Source: JAVJSU01 sp040219275 (GTDB lineage Bacteria > Chloroflexota > Anaerolineae > Aggregatilineales > Phototrophicaceae). From it: DNA of 64,000 bases. Each line of letters begins with the position of its first letter. Positions within the stretch are counted from its first letter, which is position 1. A program made the translations under genes and the position numbers. Of the stretch, positions 19,599 to 29,200 are shown piece after piece. The notes beneath the pieces were generated by a model, which worked only from the letters and a program-made list of their open reading frames with translations, searched no databases and had not been told where the DNA came from. The stretch spans positions 87,221-151,220 of the forward strand of contig JAVJSU010000058.1 in NCBI GenBank assembly GCA_040219275.1, written 5' to 3'.

Positions 19599-20405
19599 GC
19601 CACATTCCGTAATTCGTGGATAAATCAACGTGAAGGTCATCTGTTTAAGCATATTATGCGATATCAGATCCTAATAATCGTCATAATAACCTTGACGATT
19701 CACACTCCTTAATTCAATCAATTTACACTTGATAGTTTCTTGAAAGTACCGTTACGTCAATGTGTAGATAGCACTAAAATGGATGATTTAGCGACGCCGA
19801 AAAATTAAACAGCTCGTTTAATCAATGAAAATTCCAGTGATAAGCGATCAAATCATTCATAGATGGACAGCGGAAACGCATAGTAACCGTTTCCGCTATG
19901 ACAGCCCCAACGGGGTGCGAAACGTCACCTAGATATTTCTCACACTTTTTCTGTAGACACTCTCCCTACTACACCGAAACCATATCAAACTTTCAATGCC
20001 GATTATCAACCATTTCCGAAACATGACTTATGTAAAAATGTTAACCAATCTCTGAAATGCAACATAAGGCAGAAGTACCGCCATTTTGAGTATAGATGAG
20101 CGAACCTTCAGTTTAATTCGCTAATTCAAGGAACGCCCATGCCGCATCCAGACATGAGGGATTCGCATTCAGTCCTGAACCAAATAGCACCCAAAGATTT
20201 GTTATTGACCTAAGCGGTATCTGGGCTTTTCGATTCCCGTGTGATCTGGATGCCGCGTCGTTCATTGCTGGCAAGCTATATTTAAAGCATAAATGTGGGA
20301 CTTCTGCCTATCCGTTCCGAACATGTAGGAGTAATCTGTTCAAGATCGGACGATGCAATGGCGATGTTTTCCGGCAACAATATCTTTTTTGCTTACGCAC
20401 TAAAT
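19599..20405. other. Intergenic gap of 807 bases with repeat copy B and an imperfect inverted repeat
   Basis: No gene is visible. Dispersed repeat copy B lies in the middle. Further right, two nested inverted pairs occur: GGCAGAAGT at 20068 with ACTTCTGCC near 20300, and GCATCCAGA near 20144 with TCTGGATGC near 20245. They could fold into a long imperfect hairpin, perhaps a decayed small mobile element. Confidence 0.5.
19822..19985 (+). repeat. Dispersed repeat copy B
   Basis: It opens with a stretch matching copy D (AAATTCCAGTGATAAGCGAT), has an internal deletion, then the intact 29-base hairpin (arms AGCGGAAAC 19869 and GTTTCCGCT 19889), then ACAGCCCCAACGGGG and CCTAGATATTT, matching copy D at 38776 onward. 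The HTH part is lost. Confidence 0.72.
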
Positions 20406-21311
20406 TCATACGCTATCATAAAACAAAACAGCACCCGCAAATATACCTTCTAATTTACCGTAAGAGGATATACTGAGCGATGGTGGTTTGCTCCACGGGA
20501 GGGTATGCGCGGCGAGTTGGGCTTCGAGTGCATCCCACCAGATTGAACCAGCACGAGACACACCACCACCAATAATGATTTGATCGACATCTAAAATCAC
20601 ATTCAGCGCCGCCAACGCACGCCCTACATATTGACCCGACTGCCGCAAAACCTCAATCGCAGTGATGTCACCGTACGTGGCTAAGGTTGAAATTTCGCTG
20701 GCGGTTATGTCTTTCCCTGATAGAGCTAAGTACGCTTTGCTGATCGCCGGTCCCGCCGCGAGTGCTTCCAGACAACCGTGATTTCCACAGCTACAAACCG
20801 GTCCATCCGCTTCCAGAATAAGATGACCTATCTCGCTTGCCATGCCGTTGCGCCCTTCGATGATTTTATTGTCGATAACGAGACCACCACCAATCCCTGT
20901 GCTGACCGTCAGGTAGAAAAGTGACTGTAAGTTATCTGCCTTGCTGTGACGTGTCCATTCTAGCCATGCGATGGCGTTGGCATCATTGATAATCCGTACA
21001 GGCACAGGCGCAATATCCTGTTTGAGGCGTTCTTCCAGTGAAAAGTTAGCCCAGCCATCCACATGATTGGAGTGCATCACGCGATTACGATTGACCAGCC
21101 CGCCAAAACAAACACCAATCGCCTGAATGGTCGTGATTTCCGGCAATTGCTTACACAAGTCAATAACGGTCTGATACACTGCAAGCCCACCATGTGTAGC
21201 GGGTGTGGGTGCCATGCGTGTGCTGAGTGCGGTATGCGTGGCAAGATCAACAATACCCACTGCAACTTTTGTGCCGCCAATATCAATTGCGAGTACGGGT
21301 TCATCTGGCAC
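20406..21311 (-). CDS. ROK family sugar kinase
   Basis: The 301-residue protein starts with the phosphate-binding motif VLAIDIGGTKVAVG and has the ROK zinc motif CSCGNHGCLE near residue 165, preceded by GHLILEADG. No N-terminal helix-turn-helix is present, so it is a kinase rather than a NagC-type repressor. It should phosphorylate a hexose or N-acetylhexosamine (glucose, ManNAc or GlcNAc type) in the cytoplasm. The start is GTG 21311 with GAGGGAGA at eight bases. It is the last gene of catabolic operon 1, 16 bases after the SIS gene. Confidence 0.92.
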   Translation of the reverse strand: MPDEPVLAIDIGGTKVAVGIVDLATHTALSTRMAPTPATHGGLAVYQTVIDLCKQLPEITTIQAIGVCFGGLVNRNRVMHSNHVDGWANFSLEERLKQDIAPVPVRIINDANAIAWLEWTRHSKADNLQSLFYLTVSTGIGGGLVIDNKIIEGRNGMASEIGHLILEADGPVCSCGNHGCLEALAAGPAISKAYLALSGKDITASEISTLATYGDITAIEVLRQSGQYVGRALAALNVILDVDQIIIGGGVSRAGSIWWDALEAQLAAHTLPWSKPPSLSISSYGKLEGIFAGAVLFYDSV

Positions 21312-21327
21312 AGGTGGTCTCCCTCTA

Positions 21328-21903
21328 TCATGTTCCCTGAACTGAGATGAATTTCTGCTTGAAATAATCTACCCAATAATGTGTTATCGCGATATGGGCA
21401 GTTTCCGCATGACCGTAATCCGCAACATCCACATGCACACAAACATCCGCCAATTCCCGTAATTTGCCACCGTTAAAACCTGTCAACGCAATCACATAGC
21501 CGTCGTGCTCACGTATCCATTCTGCCGCCGCCACCACATTAGGGGAATTCCCGCTGGCGCTAAACACGATCAGCACATCACCGCGCCGAAAATGACTTCG
21601 TAGTTGCTCAACGAATATGGAATCGTAATTGGTGTCATTCGCCCATGCTGTGACCGCCGCACCATTCGCCGAGAGTGAAATCACACGGAAGCGGCGCACA
21701 TCAGATTGCCCGACGGTCTGTTTGGTTAAGTCCAACGCGAACGCATCGGCAGTGGTGGCACTCTGACCATTTCCCGCCGCAAAAATCGTTTGATCGGTAT
21801 CGTAGGCGCGTTCAAGCAGGGCGAGGGACGCGTCCATATCTGCCGGAAGAATGCTCTGTAAAGCGGTATGAAGCTGGTTAAAATAGGCGCTTAAGCTCAT
21901 CAT
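21328..21903 (-). CDS. SIS-domain phosphosugar isomerase (GmhA-like)
   Basis: The 191-residue single SIS-domain protein has AAGNGQSATTADAFALDL, ANDTNYDSIF and FSASGNSPNVVAA, all counterparts of phosphoheptose isomerase motifs. The GNGGSA of true GmhA is GNGQSA here. In a catabolic operon with a ROK kinase it more likely isomerises a phosphorylated hexose or heptose than makes heptose for LPS; this is inferred. Start ATG 21903 or ATG 21900 follows GGAG. Confidence 0.85.
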   Translation of the reverse strand: MMSLSAYFNQLHTALQSILPADMDASLALLERAYDTDQTIFAAGNGQSATTADAFALDLTKQTVGQSDVRRFRVISLSANGAAVTAWANDTNYDSIFVEQLRSHFRRGDVLIVFSASGNSPNVVAAAEWIREHDGYVIALTGFNGGKLRELADVCVHVDVADYGHAETAHIAITHYWVDYFKQKFISVQGT

Positions 21904-21927
21904 GATTGTGTCTCCAATGGTTGCATC

Positions 21928-24252
21928 CTAACTGCCGTTGCGCTCAAAAGTCACCCAGATCGGACTGCTCCACGCCATGTTGCCATCTGTTTGCAACACG
22001 CGCAGATAGTAGTAGTGGGTTTCTTGCGGGATGATAATGTGGTCGTCAAACTCAAATTGCATGGTGCTGATATTTTGATCTGCGCCAAGATGCACACTGC
22101 TAAATACCTGACCGGAACGGATCACCTCAACACTGTGTAGTGGGGCGCTCCCCTGTACCGATACGGTGATATGTGGTGAGTCCGGTGATGAAATTTCGCT
22201 TCCCATCAGCGCACCATTCACGCGGAAATCAATCACGATAAATTCGCCAGTTGTGGCGTAGCAATGACGCTGATAAATGCCATCGAAAATCGCTTCTCGC
22301 GTCAATTCCGGTGCAAGAACAACAGTCATCCCTGTCCGGTAGGGGTCTTCTTTCCAGCCTACTCGTGTACCAGCGGGGACGAAGCTATCGCGTCCTTCCG
22401 GTTCGGTGGCGTGCCAGCGTAACCCGTGACTGTCACTCCCGCCCACAAATCCCAGCCTGTAACCCCGTTCGAGCGCATCCAGCACAAATTTATGCGGATG
22501 AATATGATCGCGCCGATAACCGATGGGCAGATTACCGGAATATTCAAAACGACCATGCGTGGAACAAATTTCGACAACCCGTTGCAATTCTGGATCATGC
22601 GCGTCCCAATCCGTGCCCGACCACGAGGTATGATGCGGGATGACCAGCGCACGCCGACCTTTTAGCCTGTGTAGAAGTTTTGCACCTGTGTTGGCGGTAG
22701 GATCACCATAATTGACCAGTTCACCCCTATCATCGGGATAAACCACATGCCGATGCCCCTCACCGACGGTTGCGCCTTCGGTGACATGCTCGGCAATGGC
22801 GGGAGATGTCCATTCATAGCCGTACATAGCGATGAACTTTCCCGGTTCACTCAGGCGACGCGCGCAATTCCAGAGCATGTTCATTTCTGCTTGTGATAGG
22901 GTGATGCCGTCCAGATAATCGTGTTCGGTCAGGGTCGCAAAATCGTAGCCATACGCATCACGATAGCGGTGATAAATTTCGTCTACATCGCTAGTCGCAT
23001 CCCCATAAATGGAATGACAATGCAAATCGCCGAAGTAATAATTGAGCATGTCACCGTCCGCCGTTTTTAGATTTGGGTGTGGGCGATCTACTGAATGATT
23101 CGCGGCTGGCACGGGCAAATGGGTATTTAACAGAGGTGGGGCAGTCGCCGAATCATTAACATCCAATTTTTGAAGTTGTGCGCCGTCTAAGCCCATCGAC
23201 ACCACATAATAGGGATTGTTGCCCGCAACCCTAATGCGCGGCTTCCAACTTGCCCAATGTTTTTCTGAGATGTTGTAAAGCTCAGACCAGCCGAAAGTTT
23301 CACAGGATGCCATATAGAGCGTATGGGCAGATTGACCCAGTAACCACAAGCGACCCGCTGGTTCTGCGATGAGTGCTGGAAATTCCCACCCTTGAAATGA
23401 ATCCTCATTGTAAACGTCATGTTCGGGCTGTGTGGGAATGTCATAAACTGTGTTACCGTCAAAGCACCGGATGACATTCCACTTCGTCAGCCACCAGCGA
23501 TCACGGCGGGCAATATCAACATTGCTGGCATAGGCAATCCACAATTTGCCCTCATCATCTGCTGTGAGTGCCGGTTGCACACTTTGATAGTCACCATTTG
23601 AAATTTTGATCGGCTCGGCGAGAGAATCCAGACGTTGCAAATACACATCATACTGTTCGCCATCATAAGAATCATATGCACACCAAACGGCATGATCCGG
23701 CGTGGATGCAAGTGCCGTCCGGCTACACCATGATGATGCCCCGTTGATTGCTTCGGCGAGTTGCCATGCGTCAAGTGTATTTGTCGCGCAGGTGGTCATC
23801 ATTACGCGGGTTGCGTTGACATCGGTGATTTCAAAGACGAGCCACACCGTTTGATTGACTACCAGCACACGGGGGCGAAAAATCCCGTCACTGTTCTGAT
23901 AAATAATGGTCTCCGCTGATAGGGTATCCCCCGAATACGTGCGGGCGATTAGATGATACACACCCTCCCGTTTGGCGGCATGGATGCCCAGAATTGTCCC
24001 GTCTGGTAAGGTCGTGATTGTCGGCTGATACTCAACGCCAATTGCGTCGCTCCATTGGAGGATGTCGCCAAAGCCCTCATCTGTGAATGAGCGCGCATAC
24101 ACGCTATCTCCAGTAAAACTTTGCTGTACCCAGATCAACCAGCCGCCCGTTTCCGTCAGGCATAAATCCGGTTCTACGGCGGATTTTCCGTTGATTGAGC
24201 GGGCAACCGTGAAACTAAAATGATCTTCTTGTAATAAGTTTTCTTTAAACAC
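21928..24252 (-). CDS. Beta-propeller fused to a PHP (DUF3604-like) metal-dependent hydrolase
   Basis: The 774-residue protein has no signal peptide. Residues 1 to about 375 form repeated beta blades with WLIWVQ, VWCAYDSYDGEQYDVY and LWIAYAS strands. From about 400 a PHP domain follows with all its metal motifs: GDLHCHSIYGD, TEHDYLDG, IPHHTSW and GGSDSHG. A beta-sandwich closes the protein (about 690-774). PHP domains hydrolyse phosphoesters or related bonds with two or three metals. The substrate is unknown; neighbours suggest a sugar derivative. The GTG start has AAAGGAAA at seven bases. Confidence 0.82.
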   Translation of the reverse strand: MFKENLLQEDHFSFTVARSINGKSAVEPDLCLTETGGWLIWVQQSFTGDSVYARSFTDEGFGDILQWSDAIGVEYQPTITTLPDGTILGIHAAKREGVYHLIARTYSGDTLSAETIIYQNSDGIFRPRVLVVNQTVWLVFEITDVNATRVMMTTCATNTLDAWQLAEAINGASSWCSRTALASTPDHAVWCAYDSYDGEQYDVYLQRLDSLAEPIKISNGDYQSVQPALTADDEGKLWIAYASNVDIARRDRWWLTKWNVIRCFDGNTVYDIPTQPEHDVYNEDSFQGWEFPALIAEPAGRLWLLGQSAHTLYMASCETFGWSELYNISEKHWASWKPRIRVAGNNPYYVVSMGLDGAQLQKLDVNDSATAPPLLNTHLPVPAANHSVDRPHPNLKTADGDMLNYYFGDLHCHSIYGDATSDVDEIYHRYRDAYGYDFATLTEHDYLDGITLSQAEMNMLWNCARRLSEPGKFIAMYGYEWTSPAIAEHVTEGATVGEGHRHVVYPDDRGELVNYGDPTANTGAKLLHRLKGRRALVIPHHTSWSGTDWDAHDPELQRVVEICSTHGRFEYSGNLPIGYRRDHIHPHKFVLDALERGYRLGFVGGSDSHGLRWHATEPEGRDSFVPAGTRVGWKEDPYRTGMTVVLAPELTREAIFDGIYQRHCYATTGEFIVIDFRVNGALMGSEISSPDSPHITVSVQGSAPLHSVEVIRSGQVFSSVHLGADQNISTMQFEFDDHIIIPQETHYYYLRVLQTDGNMAWSSPIWVTFERNGS

Positions 24253-24292
24253 AGTTCGTTTCCTTTTATGTCAAGCCGCTTATCACCGCGAC

Positions 24293-25009
24293 TCACTTGA
24301 GCAACAGTTGTAAACCGAGCACCGCCAACAGCCCCAGCACAATCCAATTGAAGACTTCTGTATTAATAAACCTGACCGTCAGCACGCCTACTGAAAAGCC
24401 GACGCACATACCGGGAAAGGCAAATGCGTAATAATCGAGGACTTCACCGGTGATGTTGCCCTGTATGAAATGCGCGATGATGACGAACAGTGTGGCGATG
24501 ATGAAGGTCGTTTGTAAATTCGCACGGAACTCATCCGGTGGATACCCGCGAGATTTGTAATACATCACGATCAACGGACCACCGGAGTTATACGCCCCGT
24601 TTAAAATGCCGGATGCCAGCCCGAAGATCAGTGTCCAACGATACTTTTCATCAAGCAGAAATTGCTTTTTACCGGACGCGTTGTACGCCACAAATGCTAG
24701 AATGATGACTCCGAGCGCGGGCAGTAGAATGTCCTCATTCAGCCATGCCAATCCCCAGATACCGATGGGTGTGCTTATCAATAGGGTTAACAACATCGGG
24801 CGCACTGCTTTAAACGATAGCTGATCTCTATAGCGCCACACGATGAATATCTGTAATGGTAAGACGATCATCGCAACCAACGGTGCCGCGGCGCTCAGCC
24901 CGATCAGCGGGACTAATAACGCCATAGCAATTAACGCTGAACCGAATCCAGCCGTAGTATGAATGAATGCGGCTAATGCAAACGTGAACCCGATCCCGAT
25001 GGCATTCAT
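24293..25009 (-). CDS. TauE/SafE family anion exporter
   Basis: The 238-residue membrane protein has about seven to eight helices and the family's repeated halves, with AAFIHTTAGFGSALIAMAL at the N-terminus and LASGILNGAYNSGGPLIVMYY in the second half. Members export sulfite, sulfoacetate or related organic anions. Placed between two propeller genes in a sugar operon, it may remove sulfite or an acidic by-product, which would fit a sulfonated or sulfated substrate. One base separates it from the upstream stop. Confidence 0.85.
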   Translation of the reverse strand: MNAIGIGFTFALAAFIHTTAGFGSALIAMALLVPLIGLSAAAPLVAMIVLPLQIFIVWRYRDQLSFKAVRPMLLTLLISTPIGIWGLAWLNEDILLPALGVIILAFVAYNASGKKQFLLDEKYRWTLIFGLASGILNGAYNSGGPLIVMYYKSRGYPPDEFRANLQTTFIIATLFVIIAHFIQGNITGEVLDYYAFAFPGMCVGFSVGVLTVRFINTEVFNWIVLGLLAVLGLQLLLK

Positions 25010-25010
25010 A

Positions 25011-26150
25011 TTAGCCTTTCAGGATGCGTTCAATTTCAGCATGGGGTAGCAAATGACTGACCAACGGTTGGGATTCATCCGGCTGAGACTGTTGCCAGAT
25101 GGCGAGAATGCCTTCCTCTAGCACAATCGTCGACAGATAGCGACTAGACCCCGTCCCATACGGCGAGACAAACAGGGGTGCAATCAACGACAGGCGTTGC
25201 ATTTCTGCTGTGGGGAGGGCATTGCCCACGAACGCACCGCCAATCTCCTCGCACGAATATCCGCGTGGTCGGCTGACGGCGTTAGGATTATCGTCCAGAC
25301 GGCGCAAACATTCCGCTCCATCATAGAAATAAATGTACGCATCAGACGCATTGGCAAACGCGCCGATTGCGGGGATGGCAAGCCGATTTGTGATGCGCAT
25401 CGCGGCAACATCCCATGCAGGACCGCGAGAGGCAACTTCCCACACTACAGGACCGAATGTATGTGCGCCGGATGTACGTATGCTCATACCTGAATTGGAG
25501 GATGACCACGCAAATGGATGCGAACAAAATACCAGCGCGGTAGACCCGTCCTGTAAATCGAAGATAACCGGGTCTTTAACATGCAGATATTCTGGATGAT
25601 TAAAATTCTCTAAGACAGGTTCAATCGTGGCAACTGAGAGGGTATCGACAGTGCTACCCGTGATGCGATCAATCGACCAGATACCCGTGCCCGGTTTTTG
25701 AAAGTCTTCTAATCCTTCGGGATATGCGCGTGCCTTCTCGGTGGAGATAAACAGTTCAATACTGCCGTCATCCATGATATGTAGGGCTGATCCCTCGATT
25801 GAAATAACCTCACGTCCGGCGACACTCAGATCGGCTTTGCTAAAGCTGAGGGCTTTTTCGAATGTTTTTCCGCGATCATTGGATTTGAAAATGGCGCATT
25901 CCAGACCACGTTGTCCCGCGCCCAAGCCAGTACGCGAATCGCCAAAATTGCGATAGCGCCCGGAAAGCCAGATGGTTCCGTCAGGCGTTTCGATCATATT
26001 GCCACCGCCAAACCAGAAACCCGTTGATGCGTTCTGAGGCGGAACAATCACCTGTGCCTGCTGTTGATTGACGAGAGCGGTCAGCAGATCACGAAGCCGC
26101 TGTGTTTGCTCCGCCGTCAGTGTAAACGTGTTGGATAGATCAACTGTCAT
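25011..26150 (-). CDS. Sialidase-like (BNR/Asp-box) beta-propeller protein, cytosolic
   Basis: The 379-residue protein has a propeller pattern with one clear Asp-box, SNDRGKTFEKA, near residue 85, and blade strands such as GTIWLSGRYRNFGD and IYFYDGAECLRRL. No signal peptide or lipobox is present. The fold is that of sialidases and related glycosidases, but the sialidase arginine triad cannot be confirmed by eye, so activity is open. I use ATG 26150 (MTVDLSNT) with GGAG upstream; a longer start at 26192 lacks support. Confidence 0.72.
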   Translation of the reverse strand: MTVDLSNTFTLTAEQTQRLRDLLTALVNQQQAQVIVPPQNASTGFWFGGGNMIETPDGTIWLSGRYRNFGDSRTGLGAGQRGLECAIFKSNDRGKTFEKALSFSKADLSVAGREVISIEGSALHIMDDGSIELFISTEKARAYPEGLEDFQKPGTGIWSIDRITGSTVDTLSVATIEPVLENFNHPEYLHVKDPVIFDLQDGSTALVFCSHPFAWSSSNSGMSIRTSGAHTFGPVVWEVASRGPAWDVAAMRITNRLAIPAIGAFANASDAYIYFYDGAECLRRLDDNPNAVSRPRGYSCEEIGGAFVGNALPTAEMQRLSLIAPLFVSPYGTGSSRYLSTIVLEEGILAIWQQSQPDESQPLVSHLLPHAEIERILKG

Positions 26151-26175
26151 AATGTTACATACTCCATGATTAAAA

Positions 26176-27222
26176 TTATTTACGCCAATCAATGACAGTG
26201 CCTAGATACGCGTCTTTATGATTCAGTAACCCGTCATAGGCTTGCGGTAATTCAAACGGTTTAATGATGTGGCTCGTCACCGCGGATACATTTAAATCAC
26301 CACATCGGAGCGCGTCAATCAGTCGTCGTAAGTTCGATTCCACAGAATGGGGAATACCGGGTGCATCATAGGGTGGCAAGCGCCATTCCAGCGCACCACG
26401 CACGGTCAGCCAGCGCAAGTGAATATCTCTGAAAGCGGGTGTCATATCGGCTTCATAGGCGGCGCGTGGCGAACCGAGCAAAATCACCTGACCGGAATCA
26501 GCGCAGGCGGCAATGCTTGTATTGACGATTGCGCTATGACCGACGGCTTCCACTGTGACTTGCGCGCCACGTCCGTTGGTCAGGTTGCGGATGGCTTCCA
26601 ATTGACGTTCCGGCGCAACATCCACCACGGTCTCAATGCCAACCTGACGGGCGAGTTCGCATCGTGATTTTACAGGGTCAACGCCGATGACGTGTAAGCC
26701 CGCCTGTCGATAAAGTTGCGCGGCGAGATTGCCCACAATGCCCAGCCCGAAAATGGCAACCGTATCACCGGGATGACAGTCCGTGATTTGGGGCGCATGA
26801 ATGGCAACCATCGCCATGCGTAACATCACAAGTTGCTCCGCAGGCAGGTCTTCATCGACTTTAAGTATAGAGCGCACCGCCTTGCCGGATGCCATGTTAT
26901 AGACTTGATGTGAGGCGTGTTGACCGAAGCAAAAAACGCGATCTCCCACTGTGACGCGATCCACCGCTTCGCCTGTCGCCATCACCCGCCCCACCAAGCC
27001 ATATCCCGGACGATAGGGATAAGCATTCCAGCTATCCGGATTGCGAACACCCGGAGCGAGTGCGGAATAAATCGCTAGTTCAGTTCCGGCACTGATGACG
27101 GTGGTTTCTGCCTCAATGAGGACAGCCTGTGGCGCTATAGCATCAAGATCAAGGTCTTCATCAGCAAGCATGACTTGAAGCTCATCGGGGATAACCGCAT
27201 AAGTTGCGTGTTGAATCCGCAT
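26176..27222 (-). CDS. MDR-family zinc-type alcohol/sugar dehydrogenase-like protein
   Basis: The 348-residue protein has the GroES-like N-terminal domain (YRPGYGLVGRVMATG) and a Rossmann domain with VAIFGLGIVGNLAAQL near residue 165. In place of the catalytic zinc cysteine of classical enzymes it has VISAGTELAIY, as in the BchC/bi-domain oxidoreductase subgroup. It probably oxidises or reduces a sugar hydroxyl with NAD(P). Its ATG shares a base with the upstream stop (TAATG), so it is translationally coupled to the Gfo/Idh/MocA gene. Confidence 0.85.
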   Translation of the reverse strand: MRIQHATYAVIPDELQVMLADEDLDLDAIAPQAVLIEAETTVISAGTELAIYSALAPGVRNPDSWNAYPYRPGYGLVGRVMATGEAVDRVTVGDRVFCFGQHASHQVYNMASGKAVRSILKVDEDLPAEQLVMLRMAMVAIHAPQITDCHPGDTVAIFGLGIVGNLAAQLYRQAGLHVIGVDPVKSRCELARQVGIETVVDVAPERQLEAIRNLTNGRGAQVTVEAVGHSAIVNTSIAACADSGQVILLGSPRAAYEADMTPAFRDIHLRWLTVRGALEWRLPPYDAPGIPHSVESNLRRLIDALRCGDLNVSAVTSHIIKPFELPQAYDGLLNHKDAYLGTVIDWRK

Positions 27223-28265
27223 TACGCCTCCACTTGAACGGGCTGTCCGCTTGTAGAGGACTGCCGTACCGCTTCAAGAATCCGCATCTGTGTGAACACT
27301 TCTTCAAGTGTGACGGGTGGCGGTGCGCTTCCGGTGATCGCGTTGGCTACGGCAGTCCAATAATGGCGATAATCACCCGCTGGAATGCTCATTTCTCCCT
27401 TGATCGTGAGTCCGTGTGCGCCACCTGTGACGATTTGCGCTGTCTCGGTTTGCGTTGCCCAGCGTGGATCATCTGGAGAGATACCTTCGCGCAACATGCT
27501 TTCCTGCGGATCAACGCCGTATTTCTCAAACGTGCCATTCGTACCGCGAATTGCGAAGCGTGGTACGGTCAAGCCATTCAGCACATCCGTTTCCAGAAGC
27601 ACATAAAGCCCGCTATCATACTGCAATTGAATACGGAAGGCATCATCGACGGTGCAATCTTGACGATGAATCATCACCTGCCCGAAAACGCTTTGTGGTG
27701 TTCCGAATAATTGCAACGTTTGATCGATCAGATGGGGACCGAGATCGTTAAGAATGCCCCCCAATTCGTCCGGCGCATCCCGCCATACGCCGCGTGGCTG
27801 AGGGCGGAACATTTGCCAGTGGGATTCAAAATGGTGAATCGTGCCGAGTGTACCACTTTGTATCAACTGACGTACCGCCGTAAAATCCCCATCCCAACGG
27901 CGATTCTGGAACGGGATAACATGACGATTCGCCTGTGTTGAGGCAGTCTGTAATTGTTTGATCTCATCGACACTGATGGCAACCGGTTTTTCGACCACCA
28001 CATGCTTGCCACGTTCTAGCGCGGCTAATGCCTGCGAAACGTGCAGTCTGTGGGGCGTGGCAACAACGACCAGATCAATGTCATCTGCGTCCATAATACT
28101 GTCGACATCGGTGATGCGTACACCGGGCAATTGTTGTACAGCATAATCACGCGACGTTGCCACCGCACACAACTCAAACTGCGCTGATTCCTGGATGAAT
28201 GGAACGTGGAAATACCGCCCGGCTAAACCATAGCCGAGAATACCCACGCGTATTTTTGTAGTCAC
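27222..28265 (-). CDS. Gfo/Idh/MocA family oxidoreductase
   Basis: The 347-residue protein has the NAD motif VGILGYGLAGRYFHVPF and the signature HVVVEKPVA near residue 95, then NRRWDGDF and GGILNDLGPHLIDQ of the C-terminal domain. This subgroup (YdgJ/inositol- or scyllo-inosose-type) oxidises sugars or polyols to keto derivatives. With the MDR enzyme and TIM-barrel isomerase next to it, a keto-sugar route is likely. GTG 28265 follows AAAGG. Confidence 0.92.
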   Translation of the reverse strand: MTTKIRVGILGYGLAGRYFHVPFIQESAQFELCAVATSRDYAVQQLPGVRITDVDSIMDADDIDLVVVATPHRLHVSQALAALERGKHVVVEKPVAISVDEIKQLQTASTQANRHVIPFQNRRWDGDFTAVRQLIQSGTLGTIHHFESHWQMFRPQPRGVWRDAPDELGGILNDLGPHLIDQTLQLFGTPQSVFGQVMIHRQDCTVDDAFRIQLQYDSGLYVLLETDVLNGLTVPRFAIRGTNGTFEKYGVDPQESMLREGISPDDPRWATQTETAQIVTGGAHGLTIKGEMSIPAGDYRHYWTAVANAITGSAPPPVTLEEVFTQMRILEAVRQSSTSGQPVQVEA

Positions 28266-28282
28266 TAAACAAAACCTTTCGC

Positions 28283-29200
28283 TTATTCGCCCGATGCTAT
28301 GCTTGCAGTTGGCGTGCCTACAGGTAAAGAGTCTTTAAGATGCGTAAGGCTACGCTCAAGCCCATCAATAACCTGAGCGCGAGTGCCGGTATACGCGTCC
28401 GATTCCAATTCAATGATGATCGCGCCCTCAAATCCGTGCGTTATGATCTCCTTCAAGAAGCGCGACCAATCAAGATCACCTTCACCCGGAATACGGAATT
28501 CCCACCACGGCGCGCGGGATTCTACCCTGCCGTGTGGTGCGATTTGTTCATATTTATAGGATGTGACGATTCCATGTTCTGCCAGTACATCACGTTTGAT
28601 ATGGGTATCCTTAGCATGAACACTAAAAATACGCGGCATAAATTCTGCGATTGGCGCGTAAGGATCAATCATCTGCCAGATCAGATGTGAAGGATCATAA
28701 TTCAACCCGAAATTCGGATGCGCGTGTGTCGCTACAAAAAGGGGTCGCCATGTTGCCGGTCCAAGCGCAAAATTGCCACTGTTCGGGCAGAATTCCAGCG
28801 CAAAACGCACGTTCGCCTGAGCGCCTTCTTCAAAAAATGGTTGCCAGAAATCCAGCGCGGCGTTGATATTTCCTTGCAGATCATGTTGGGGTAACACGCC
28901 TGTCGACATCGTGATTTGTGGAATATCCAGCAGAATGGCTAAGTCCAACAGACGGCGCATCTCACGCTGATATTCGGCGGAAAGTTCTGGATTATCCGTC
29001 AGAAAGTTACGCGCATAGATCAATGAATGCAAGCGAACATCCCCTGCTGATGCCGCCCGTCGCAAGGCTGGAAGATCACGCTTTACCGATGGACCAATCT
29101 CCAGACAGGTTAAGCCAACATCCCGCGCAACAGCCAGCGCATCATCGATAGTCGTTTGCCCCAGACAATTCGTGACAAAACCAATTTCGACACCCGACAT
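28283..29200 (-). CDS. Sugar phosphate isomerase/epimerase (TIM barrel, AP-endonuclease-2 family)
   Basis: The 305-residue protein has metal-ligand motifs in ALEFCPN, LNYDPSHL, VHAKDTH and IIELES, the xylose-isomerase-like TIM-barrel pattern. Members epimerise or dehydrate keto sugars and inosose derivatives. Its ATG overlaps the permease stop by TAATG. Together with the oxidoreductases downstream it suggests processing of an oxidised sugar. Confidence 0.88.
   Translation of the reverse strand: MSGVEIGFVTNCLGQTTIDDALAVARDVGLTCLEIGPSVKRDLPALRRAASAGDVRLHSLIYARNFLTDNPELSAEYQREMRRLLDLAILLDIPQITMSTGVLPQHDLQGNINAALDFWQPFFEEGAQANVRFALEFCPNSGNFALGPATWRPLFVATHAHPNFGLNYDPSHLIWQMIDPYAPIAEFMPRIFSVHAKDTHIKRDVLAEHGIVTSYKYEQIAPHGRVESRAPWWEFRIPGEGDLDWSRFLKEIITHGFEGAIIIELESDAYTGTRAQVIDGLERSLTHLKDSLPVGTPTASIASGE

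Noticed and set aside
20068..20308. tRNA or riboswitch
   Set aside because: No cloverleaf, no known aptamer core, and the downstream gene reads on the opposite strand without a matching leader.
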